Origin: Microbacterium sp.
Lineage (GTDB): Bacteria > Actinomycetota > Actinomycetes > Actinomycetales > Microbacteriaceae
DNA length: 64,000 nt
Assembly: GCA_013823625.1 (NCBI GenBank)
Contig: PNMM01000002.1
Span: 641,061 to 705,060 of the forward strand
Reading direction: 5' to 3'
How positions within the stretch are numbered: position 1 is the first letter of the stretch; every line of letters starts with the position of its first letter. Below the pieces are notes generated by a model, which saw only the letters and a list, made by a program, of their open reading frames with translations, made no database searches and had not been told where the DNA came from. Both the position numbers and the translations under genes were made by a program. This document shows, one piece after another, positions 43,830-50,839 of the stretch.

Positions 43830-43845
43830 TTGTTTCTTGAAACAA
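43830..43845. promoter_or_regulatory. Palindrome TTGTTTC-TT-GAAACAA near attL
   Basis: Seven-base inverted arms around TT, located between the putative island promoter and the tRNA 5' end. First of five GTTTC-NN-GAAAC motifs in the island (see findings). Confidence 0.5.
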
Positions 43846-43864
43846 CGGGCCTCTTGCAGTGACC

Positions 43865-43892
43865 ACTTTACCTGCCGCGTGCCTTCCATCAA
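43865..43892 (-). promoter_or_regulatory. Island-borne promoter reading into tRNA-Gly
   Basis: On the minus strand TTGATG (43892-43887), a 16-bp spacer and TAAAGT (43870-43865) point at the tRNA, with the start site about 37 nt before its 5' end. It would replace the native tRNA promoter that was displaced to the far side of the island. Confidence 0.5.
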
Positions 43893-43989
43893 GGCACGCC
43901 CAAGGCACGGCCCCGTGACGCTCTGAAGTTGTCCACCCACCCCTTGGTTTCGCGCCCCCTCGCGCGTAACAGGTAGTGAGGGGAAGTGA

Positions 43990-44005
43990 CCCTCGGAAAC
44001 GAGGG
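43990..44005 (+). promoter_or_regulatory. Hairpin sequestering the rep ribosome-binding site
   Basis: CCCTCG-GAAA-CGAGGG forms a 6-bp stem with a GNRA-type loop immediately before the rep ATG (44011). Its 3' arm is the start of the GAGGGG Shine-Dalgarno, so translation of Rep is probably limited by this structure. Confidence 0.5.
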
Positions 44006-44010
44006 GACCA

Positions 44011-44829
44011 ATGTCGAGGCGCAAGCAGCCCGCCGACCACCTTGATACATATCGTGCAATCTCGCCCCCCTCGCTTATGGATGAACTCCGTGGTGTGATT
44101 CAGCAGTACGGAGAAAGAAACACTCTGAGGCTCTGCCGCAAGGGGAAGTTGGTTACCCGAGCCGATGGCAGCTCGTACCGGGTTGCCTGTGGGAACAAGT
44201 GGTCGTGTCCCCTGTGCTCTCCTTATTGGCTCGGTGAGCATGCGCGGGACATCTCGCGAGTGCTTCAATCAGCGCCCACCGTTTTCTACGTGACCTTCAC
44301 GCTCGCGCGAGAAAGCGGAGGCATCCCGCAGATCGGATCGCTCGACTCCCTCCTTCAAACGTGGTCGGCGGCGTTCTCCACTGGCTCCTGGATGTCTGAT
44401 TTTCGAGATCGCTCGGAGCTACTCGGCTGGGTGCGAACTGTCGAGGTCACCTTCCGGGAGGGAGGATTCCACCCCCACATCCATGCCGCGTTCCTCTTTG
44501 CCGCACACCTCCATGGAGACCATGTGCAGTCGCTCCTTCAGCGTTGGCTCGTAGCCGCCGAGCGGCGAGGTCTACGTGCCTCAGACAAGGCACAGCGGGG
44601 CTACTACGTGGCACCTGGACGGGACCGGGAGAAGGTCGCCTCCTACCTCTGCAAGCAGAGCGCGATTCGACGGTCGAGCGGTGGGAAGGGACGAACTCCG
44701 GGTGATCTGCTACACAGCGTGGCCAAGACTGGCGACGCTGACGATCTACAGGCCTTGCTGGCCTTCCACCGAGCCGTTGCGGGCAAGCAGAAGATCTCTA
44801 CTTCCCGAGGCTTCTGGAATCTTGCATGA
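44011..44829 (+). CDS. rep: Rolling-circle replication initiator (HUH Rep)
   Basis: 272 aa with the three RCR motifs in order: motif I FYVTFTLA (about residue 92), the HUH motif II HPHIH in EVTFREGGFHPHIHA (about residue 155), and motif III VASYLCKQ with the catalytic Tyr in a Y-x-x-K context (about residue 210). Upstream, CGNKWSCPLCSPYW looks like the zinc-finger region seen in plasmid Rep_1/RepSA proteins. It suggests the element replicates as an excised circle. Divergent from the tRNA. Confidence 0.85.
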   Translation: MSRRKQPADHLDTYRAISPPSLMDELRGVIQQYGERNTLRLCRKGKLVTRADGSSYRVACGNKWSCPLCSPYWLGEHARDISRVLQSAPTVFYVTFTLARESGGIPQIGSLDSLLQTWSAAFSTGSWMSDFRDRSELLGWVRTVEVTFREGGFHPHIHAAFLFAAHLHGDHVQSLLQRWLVAAERRGLRASDKAQRGYYVAPGRDREKVASYLCKQSAIRRSSGGKGRTPGDLLHSVAKTGDADDLQALLAFHRAVAGKQKISTSRGFWNLA

Positions 44830-44913
44830 CCTGGCGTTGGTCCGAGGGCGCACTCGCGCGTATCAACAAGTGAAGAAAGAGGATCGTCTTCGCAATCACG
44901 ACGGGAGAACGCA

Positions 44914-45183
44914 ATGGAATTCAGGAACTACCTGCTCTACAACGAAGGTGACATCAAGAAGGGGCTCCGGGGTCCGGTGACGCAGGTGCTCCTCGCGCTC
45001 AACGAACTCGATGGAAACCTGTTCGAGAACATGATGGCCATCCGTACTGGGCTGCCCGTCAAGTACGTCCGGGAAGTAATTGTGGAACTGATGGATGAAG
45101 GCCTGTTCAAGCCCGAGCCGTCGCCGCATGAGATGAGTACCGAGGACGACGGCTCCTTCGAGGATCTTCTGAGGGACGTGTAG
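44914..45183 (+). CDS. Small winged-helix-like protein
   Basis: 89 aa, acidic, with a helical pattern LRGPVTQVLLALNELDGN ... GLPVKYVREVIVELMDEGLFKP that reads as a winged-helix fold, followed by an acidic tail. GGGAGAA ribosome-binding site. Could be a copy-number or transcription regulator of the element, or an immunity-type partner of the next gene; no family recognised. Confidence 0.6.
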   Translation: MEFRNYLLYNEGDIKKGLRGPVTQVLLALNELDGNLFENMMAIRTGLPVKYVREVIVELMDEGLFKPEPSPHEMSTEDDGSFEDLLRDV

Positions 45184-45194
45184 TGCAAGCAACT

Positions 45195-45208
45195 CGTTTC
45201 GAGAAACG
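45195..45208. promoter_or_regulatory. CGTTTC-GA-GAAACG motif (two copies) upstream of the GHKL gene
   Basis: CGTTTCGAGAAACG at 45195-45208, and a second copy with one mismatch, CGATTCGAGAAACG, at 45228-45241. The two are 33 bp apart (three helical turns) within the 238-bp gap before the GHKL gene, which otherwise contains nothing I recognise. Confidence 0.5.
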
Positions 45209-45421
45209 GAGTTCTGGCGACCTGGCACGATTCGAGAAACGATTGTCGGGTGACCCCTGCAGATTTGTGTAGGGGCACCCCTACATTCGGTGGCGCGAGA
45301 AGCTTCGATTAGGCAATCCTCACCGACCTAGGCGAGATCGAGCTCCCGAGAATGTCGGACGACCACGGCAGACTGCAAGCCGCCCGAGACGGCCGATTGG
45401 GCTCTCAAAGGAGCGCCTGCC

Positions 45422-47431
45422 ATGGCACCATCAGTGATTATGCGAAGACTCTCCGTGTCTGTGAGCCAGGACCACCTGCTCAATCAGGTGAAGTCACCAA
45501 GGCACGGCCTCTTGGAGCTGGTCTGGAATGCATTCGACGCGGACGCAACTCAGGTTGATGTTGTCGCGGAAGAGAACTCCCTCGGGAGCATCACTCGTGT
45601 CACGGTTTCTGACAACGGCACAGGGATCACGGCCGAGCAGGCCGAGCGTCAGTTCGATCAGCTGGGCAACTCTTGGAAGGCTCAACAGAAGATCAGCGAT
45701 AAGGGTAGACAGTTTCACGGCCAGTACGGCCGAGGACGTTGGTCCGCGTTCGGCATCGGAGCGCAAGCGTCTTGGGTTTCCGTCGCCGAAAGAATCACTG
45801 GGGTAGTTGAGAAGCTTCGAATCGATGGCCAGCGCGATGACCTCGCTGGTTTCGACTACGAGGAACCAGAATCAGCGCCTGGTCAGCAGCGAGGGACAGT
45901 CGTCACCATCGCTGGGATTCTAGACAACGCACAGCGCTACTTCCTCAGCCCGGAGCCCCTCACCGACCTGACGACCCAGTTCGCCACATACGTCGAAAAC
46001 TATGGGATCACGATCACGTTCAACGGGACAAAAGTTGACCCGAAAGCGATGCAAACGAGGTCCCACGATCTCGTAGTTGAGGTTCCAACCGCGACCCCGT
46101 CCCGCGTCGAGGTTCGTGTCGTCGAGTGGGAGCTAGCTGTTCACCGCGCCATCTACTTCATGGACAGCAACGGAGCAATCCTGCATGAGATGCGGGCGGG
46201 CATACATGCGCCTTCGTTCGACTTCACGGCTTACGTTCGGTGGGCTCCTGCTCGGGAAAGACAGTCAGAGTTGCTCCTAGAGGAGAGCGCTCCGGACCCG
46301 ATCCCCGCGATCATTCGCGCTGTTCGGAGTGCGCTAAGGGACTACTTCGCGGCTCGTGACAAAGAAGAGCGCTCCAAGGTCCTAGAAAGGTGGAAGAGCG
46401 AGAAGTCCTACCCGTACAAGGGTGACGCTGCGAACACAGTTGAGCGTGCAGAACGTGAGCTCTTCGAGGTAGTGGCTCTGACCGCAGCCAAGGCGATTGA
46501 GCCGATGGAACAGCGGGAGCGACGGCTCTCGTTTGCGCTGATTCAGCAAGCACTGAGCCAGAATCCTCAGGCAGTGCGCGTGATTCTCCGGGACGTGCTC
46601 GACATGCCCGAGCGCAAGCTCAACGACTTGACCTCGTTGCTAGAGCGAACGAGTCTGAGCTCCATCGTCTCGATGGCGAAGACAGTATCGAACCGACTTG
46701 ACTTCGTCCGAGGTCTTGAACACATGGTGTTCGACAAGCAGACGAAGAAGGTCCTTCTCGAACGAAGTCAGCTTCACAAGATCCTGGCTGCTGAAACCTG
46801 GATCTTGAAGGAGGAGTACTCGCTATCTGTCAACGACGAGACGCTCACCACCGCACTTCGCGATCATCTCTCGGAGTTTGGCCGCGACGACGTAACCACT
46901 GCAGACGCGCAGGCCTCGGAGGTGCTCGATACAGATGGCAAGCGTGTCGTGGTTGACCTAATCCTCAGCTCGATCGTTCCGCAGACAGCGAATCGACGTG
47001 AGCATGTTGTTATTGAGTTGAAGAGGCCCACGGTCCACATCAATGCGGCGGGGCTCCTCCAAGCGAACAAGTACGCCGTGGCCGTCAGAAACGATCCTCG
47101 TTTTGAGAAGGTTCAGGTGTCTTGGGAGTTCTGGATTATCGGCGACACAATCGCCGAAGACGCCAAGAACCTACTCGACGAGACAGGACTGTTTGGCAGT
47201 ACTGGGAAGGGCGACAACCTCCCCATCCGCGCGGTCACGTGGGCGCAGGTCATCGAAGACGCGAAGCATCGACTCAAATTTGTCGAGAAGGCTCTGGAGA
47301 TCGAGCCGAGCACTTCTAGTGGTCTGACCTACTTCCGAGAGAACTACTCGCAGTACATGCCCGACATCGACTCAGACGACGAGGCAGACGAGCTGGACAG
47401 CGCCGCCGAGGCACCAGAATCGACGAGGTAG
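45422..47431 (+). CDS. GHKL (HSP90/MORC-like) ATPase fused to a PD-(D/E)XK-like nuclease
   Basis: 669 aa; ATG after CAAAGGAGC. The N-terminal domain is a GHKL ATPase: N box ELVWNAFDADA (about residues 31-41), G1 box VSDNGTGI (about 60), G2-type GQYGRGRWSAFGIGAQ (about 100). The middle is helical. The C-terminal domain (about 520-640) has an Asp strand RVVVDLILS and EHVVIELKRP (E-x-K), then QANKYAVAV, fitting a PD-(D/E)XK nuclease. Prokaryotic MORC/MutL-like ATPases of this layout have been described near restriction systems (Iyer, Abhiman and Aravind, from memory). Role in phage defence is inferred. Confidence 0.78.
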   Translation: MAPSVIMRRLSVSVSQDHLLNQVKSPRHGLLELVWNAFDADATQVDVVAEENSLGSITRVTVSDNGTGITAEQAERQFDQLGNSWKAQQKISDKGRQFHGQYGRGRWSAFGIGAQASWVSVAERITGVVEKLRIDGQRDDLAGFDYEEPESAPGQQRGTVVTIAGILDNAQRYFLSPEPLTDLTTQFATYVENYGITITFNGTKVDPKAMQTRSHDLVVEVPTATPSRVEVRVVEWELAVHRAIYFMDSNGAILHEMRAGIHAPSFDFTAYVRWAPARERQSELLLEESAPDPIPAIIRAVRSALRDYFAARDKEERSKVLERWKSEKSYPYKGDAANTVERAERELFEVVALTAAKAIEPMEQRERRLSFALIQQALSQNPQAVRVILRDVLDMPERKLNDLTSLLERTSLSSIVSMAKTVSNRLDFVRGLEHMVFDKQTKKVLLERSQLHKILAAETWILKEEYSLSVNDETLTTALRDHLSEFGRDDVTTADAQASEVLDTDGKRVVVDLILSSIVPQTANRREHVVIELKRPTVHINAAGLLQANKYAVAVRNDPRFEKVQVSWEFWIIGDTIAEDAKNLLDETGLFGSTGKGDNLPIRAVTWAQVIEDAKHRLKFVEKALEIEPSTSSGLTYFRENYSQYMPDIDSDDEADELDSAAEAPESTR

Positions 47432-47465
47432 CAGCCCAGCGCAAGTGCTGCTCCACTACGGCGGG

Positions 47466-47927
47466 TCAACGGTTGCTCTTGGCAAAGACCCGTTCGAGTT
47501 CGTCCTCCAGTGCCTTTGCCCATGCGTGGAAGTCGTCCGCGACGCCCATCGCCCCCAGCTCGTCGCGCCAGTCGGGAAGCCAGTTTCGAGTGATTAGCTC
47601 CTGCTTGTCCTTCGCCAGATACAAGCGGTAGGGGTATGCGGCATCACGTGCTTTGCCAAGTTTCTCCCCATCAGACTTGGTGTAGGGCGGCGCATCCTGA
47701 ATGGCGCGCGACTCCATTTCGCGGGACCAGTCGTAGAGGACGCGGTGGTACGACCAGAGCGCGTGCTGGGCGGCGTCCCGACGACTATCGCGGGCGATGC
47801 CGCGCTGAGTCTTGGCGGCGATGAGTGCGCCTAACACGCCACCGCCTAGCCCCGTGATCAGCGACACCGCAATCGTCAGCCCGGCAGGGATCGCGTTGGG
47901 ATCTGACACCGCATCGGCAATGAGCAT
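47466..47927 (-). CDS. Single-span membrane protein, hypothetical
   Basis: 153 aa with one N-terminal transmembrane segment (LTIAVSLITGLGGGVLGALIAA) followed by a charged cytosolic helical region (LWSYHRVLYDWSREMESRA). Convergent with the GHKL gene, 34 bp apart. Could be an accessory or effector protein of the island; no family recognised. Confidence 0.6.
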   Translation of the reverse strand: MLIADAVSDPNAIPAGLTIAVSLITGLGGGVLGALIAAKTQRGIARDSRRDAAQHALWSYHRVLYDWSREMESRAIQDAPPYTKSDGEKLGKARDAAYPYRLYLAKDKQELITRNWLPDWRDELGAMGVADDFHAWAKALEDELERVFAKSNR

Positions 47928-48196
47928 TCCCTCACTCTAGAGAGCAACTCCAAATCGTGGAGCACGGCCGGGCGAACCGCAGGCACGCAGATTGGAGATG
48001 CGGGGGCTTACACACCCGAACCACTCTGCCCGAACCGTTTCGCTGTTCCGTCTCGTAAACGGTGGTTTCTGTGCGATAAGACGGTGGGCGCTGCCGACCC
48101 GCTGAACTCGGTCGAGCGGCCTCTCAAAACTCCTCTCTTTACTTATTTCCAGAAACGAGTTATGATCGATGAGTAGTGATAATCACGGAGGTGCGC
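47928..48196. promoter_or_regulatory. 269-bp intergenic region before the serine recombinase
   Basis: Contains CCCGAACC direct repeats (48015-48022, 48029-48036), an inverted repeat CCGTTT...AAACGG (48035-48062), and TATTTC-CA-GAAACG (48144-48157), the fourth member of the GTTTC-NN-GAAAC family. These could include a recombination (res) site or operator. A GGAGGT ribosome-binding site precedes the gene. Confidence 0.45.
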
Positions 48197-48766
48197 ATGG
48201 CAGAAGTCGGGTACGTGAGGGTTTCGACCGCAGATCAGAGTCTCGATCTCCAGCTCCAGGCAATGGAGAAGGCGGGCATAGCCAAGGTCTTCAAGGACCA
48301 CGGGGTCAGCGGAACTCTCGCATCTCGACCTGCCCTAGACGAGGCGCTCGCGTACGTGCGCGAAGGAGACGTGTTCACCGTGTGGAAGCTCGACCGACTG
48401 GGTCGAAGCACGAAGAACGTCTTGGAGGTCATCGACCGACTGAGCGAGGCCGGAGTCGGCTTCCGAAGCCTGACTGAGGGGCTCGACACGACCGGCCCTA
48501 TGGGCAAAGCAATGCTCACGGTGCTCGCGGCCTTTAACCAGCTCGAACGTGACGTGATTGTCGAACGCACGAAGGCGGGCCTCGATGCAGCTCGCGCAAA
48601 GGGCCGCGTTGGTGGTCGCCCCCGCGTCATGGACGAGAAGAAGATCAACACTGCCCGTGCGCTATACGAGTCCGGCAATCACACTGTTGCCGAGATCGCG
48701 TCCATGATGGGCGTCGGCACCGCGACGGTTTACCGCTACTTGGCCTCCGGTCGCGCAGCGAGCTGA
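48197..48766 (+). CDS. Serine recombinase, resolvase/invertase (Pin) family
   Basis: 189 aa: the catalytic serine in VGYVRVSTADQS, the family block DVFTVWKLDRLGRSTKNVLEVI, ERDVIVERTKAGL, and a C-terminal Hin-type helix-turn-helix (HTVAEIASMMGVGTATVYRYL). The start at 48197 follows GGAGGT. No invertible segment was noticed beside it, so resolution of dimers of the replicating circle is the more likely job. Confidence 0.9.
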   Translation: MAEVGYVRVSTADQSLDLQLQAMEKAGIAKVFKDHGVSGTLASRPALDEALAYVREGDVFTVWKLDRLGRSTKNVLEVIDRLSEAGVGFRSLTEGLDTTGPMGKAMLTVLAAFNQLERDVIVERTKAGLDAARAKGRVGGRPRVMDEKKINTARALYESGNHTVAEIASMMGVGTATVYRYLASGRAAS

Positions 48767-48772
48767 CGGCTC

Positions 48773-49099
48773 CTAAGGGCTCTCGTCGTATAGCGGCTTC
48801 AACAGTTCGCCCAGGGGGATGTCGAACGCCCGAGCGATTCGATACCAGGTCTCCAGGTTCCCGCGCGAGGCAGGCTTCTTCGGATTACGGCGAGGCCTGC
48901 CCGATTCGATAGACACCAGAGTTGCGCGACCGACGCCGGAGCGAGCCGCCAGCTCGTCGTATGACCAGTCACGTTCTACACGAATGCGTCGAAGGTGCAG
49001 AGACAACGCTGCGAAGTTCGCAGGCGGCACCGGACCGTCGTCATCTTGCACACAACCAGTGCATCGGGAAGCGCTCTCGCCACTGTCATGGCTAGCCAT
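48773..49099 (-). CDS. XRE-family transcriptional regulator
   Basis: 108 aa. A lambda-repressor-like HTH, LSLHLRRIRVERDWSYDELAARSGVGRATLVSIESG, follows a polar Cys-containing N terminus. The preferred ATG (49099) sits inside a 12-bp palindrome that recurs upstream, so the protein probably represses its own start. No Shine-Dalgarno is visible; a GTG at 49102 is an alternative. Convergent with the recombinase gene. Confidence 0.8.
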   Translation of the reverse strand: MASHDSGESASRCTGCVQDDDGPVPPANFAALSLHLRRIRVERDWSYDELAARSGVGRATLVSIESGRPRRNPKKPASRGNLETWYRIARAFDIPLGELLKPLYDESP

Positions 49100-49118
49100 C
49101 ACAATTATGGCTAGCCAT
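49088..49118. promoter_or_regulatory. Twin palindromic operator of the XRE gene
   Basis: ATGGCTAGCCAT, a perfect 12-bp palindrome, occurs at 49088-49099 and again at 49107-49118, 19 bp centre to centre. A CATAAT -10-like hexamer on the minus strand begins at the last base pairs of the distal copy (49109-49104). Position over the start of the XRE gene and in front of the divergent gene at 49140 suggests control of both. Confidence 0.7.
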
Positions 49119-49139
49119 CACCCACGGAAGGGGGTCGCC

Positions 49140-50261
49140 ATGACCCTGTACGCACTTCATCACGACTGGATCGACGGGCACGTTGCGCAAGCGCCCGTCG
49201 GCATCTGGAACGAGGACGGTGAAAGCTACTACCCGCCCTTCACCGTCCACCTGCAGCATCGCGGATACCGTGCGGGGTCACGCCCGCCCGAGCGGTCCTG
49301 GGCGGGGCACCTGGAGTACCTCACCGACTCTTCGTCGGCGTACAACGCCAACTGGAGCATCGTCGATTCGGAACTGACCATGCCAGAGATACTCATCACG
49401 CTCCAGGAGCGCTTCTTCGCCGTAGAGCACCCCGAGCCGACACTGAGCGGCAGGGCCGACGGCCTGCCGGGGCACAAACAAGATTCTGAGGGGCGGGAAG
49501 AAGATTCTGACCTGCCCAAAGAAGATTCCGTCGGGCGCAAAGAAGATTCTGGCGAGGACGAGGGCAAGACTTCCGCCTTCACTCCAGCTCACCGATACGT
49601 GATCGCCCAGTCGTGGTGGGTGGCCAGCGAACTCGCTCGACGCCACCCTGATCTCGTCATCCATGAGATGCACCCAGGAGGCGGAATGTACGACTGCCTT
49701 GCGCTTCTCTCGCCGGGCGATTTGAAGCCTTTCGTCCAGTTGAACCGGGTCGGCACCATTCACGTCATGTCCACACCTGAGTACCGCACGACATGGGCCG
49801 AGGCGCTGGAAGCAGCGTCGCCACACGCCGTGGTGAAGGAAATCGAGCAGGTTGCGGACCTGAAGATGCCCGCTAAGGCTCCCGCCAGTACCCCTCGGAC
49901 GCTCGCCTACCGGTTCATAGCGGCAACCCTGAATGCGACTCTGAATGACAGGTACAGATGGGATGCCCGCAATGAGTTCTTCGACTCATCGGAGGACAAC
50001 CCGACAGTGCTCAACGGCTACCTCGCTGGGTTCCCAGAAGTGCGCCGGAGCCTTCCCGCTACGCCGCAGATGGGGCTCTGGCACGAGCCCGAGTCGCATT
50101 ACTGGGCGCTCCTGCGAAACGACAGTCCAGTCGCCATCGTCAGCATCGAAGGTGTCGTCTACAGGCCCGACCGGCAAATCGACCTCACCACTGAGTACCG
50201 GCGTCACGACTCGCGGATGCAACCAGTAGTAGCCTCGGCGCTCGCCGACGTGCTGCCCTGA
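49140..50261 (+). CDS. Hypothetical protein with internal 7-residue repeats
   Basis: 373 aa from ATG 49140 (MTLYALHHDWIDG), after GGAAGGGGG. Residues about 110-140 are four tandem 7-aa units of the form KEDSxGR, dividing the protein into two folded parts. The second part has HEMHPGGGMYDCLALL and FVQLNRVGTIHV, a conserved-looking pattern I cannot assign. Divergent from the XRE gene across the twin palindromes, followed by a small HTH gene. Function unknown. Confidence 0.65.
   Translation: MTLYALHHDWIDGHVAQAPVGIWNEDGESYYPPFTVHLQHRGYRAGSRPPERSWAGHLEYLTDSSSAYNANWSIVDSELTMPEILITLQERFFAVEHPEPTLSGRADGLPGHKQDSEGREEDSDLPKEDSVGRKEDSGEDEGKTSAFTPAHRYVIAQSWWVASELARRHPDLVIHEMHPGGGMYDCLALLSPGDLKPFVQLNRVGTIHVMSTPEYRTTWAEALEAASPHAVVKEIEQVADLKMPAKAPASTPRTLAYRFIAATLNATLNDRYRWDARNEFFDSSEDNPTVLNGYLAGFPEVRRSLPATPQMGLWHEPESHYWALLRNDSPVAIVSIEGVVYRPDRQIDLTTEYRRHDSRMQPVVASALADVLP
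49480..49550 (+). repeat. Four 21-bp direct repeats (AAGATTCT core) within the 49140 gene
   Basis: AAGATTCT or AAGATTCC recurs at 49480, 49501, 49522 and 49543, exactly every 21 bp, encoding the 7-aa repeats. A 21-bp period is two helical turns, so the array could also act as an iteron-like protein-binding site. Confidence 0.7.
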
Positions 50262-50275
50262 CCAAAGGAGAAGCC

Positions 50276-50623
50276 ATGGGTGCCGAACTCAACAACATCC
50301 CCCAGCTCGACGGCTGGGTCAACCTGACCGAAGCAGCGGAAATGCTCGGTATCACGCGCCAGCACGCCTTCAAGAAAGTGCGCCAGGCAAACGACGGTCA
50401 CCCGAGCGGCTGGAGAACGATCCGCCGCGTCGGGAGTAAGCCCATGTATGTCATCAGTACCGCGGAGATCGCGGATCTCCAGTCCGCCAGTGACAGCAAG
50501 ACCGACTTGATGAAAGGCACCCTCTCACGAGCAGACCGCGAGCTTTGGCTAAGGAATCATCGACTGCCAGACTCCACGACGGACGAGGACATCCTCATGG
50601 CCATGGGCTCGGGGTTCAACTGA
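50276..50623 (+). CDS. Small helix-turn-helix protein (excisionase/regulator-like)
   Basis: 115 aa with a MerR/excisionase-like HTH: WVNLTEAAEMLGITRQHAFKKVRQ followed by a wing-like GWRTIRRVGSKPMYVI. AAAGGAG ribosome-binding site. It may be the recombination directionality factor or a regulator; the helix-wing order favours DNA binding. It follows the 49140 gene by 14 bp, so the two are probably one operon. The 216 bp after it hold no gene I can support. Confidence 0.6.
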   Translation: MGAELNNIPQLDGWVNLTEAAEMLGITRQHAFKKVRQANDGHPSGWRTIRRVGSKPMYVISTAEIADLQSASDSKTDLMKGTLSRADRELWLRNHRLPDSTTDEDILMAMGSGFN

Positions 50624-50839
50624 TCACCGGCTACCCCGACGGATTAGGGGCTCGCTCGATGATGTCCGAGGGCGCGTCGCCAACGTCAATATGGGGCGAT
50701 TCGTCCGAAGATACGATCGTCTGGTTGACCTCGCTGCAGAGAAAGGGCTTCACGATTGCGGGATGCTCCCGCTCGTAGTCTCGGCGCTCGCGGACCCGTT
50801 GCCATCACCGAATCGGTCGCTCGACGCCTAGTGATCCGC

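Noticed and set aside
47466-47927. Toxin of a toxin-antitoxin pair
   Set aside because: No partner ORF adjacent and no toxin motif; left as a hypothetical membrane protein.
50624-50839. Short ORF 50545-50778 and further small frames
   Set aside because: Out-of-frame continuation over the 50276 gene without a ribosome-binding site; nothing supportable in this gap.
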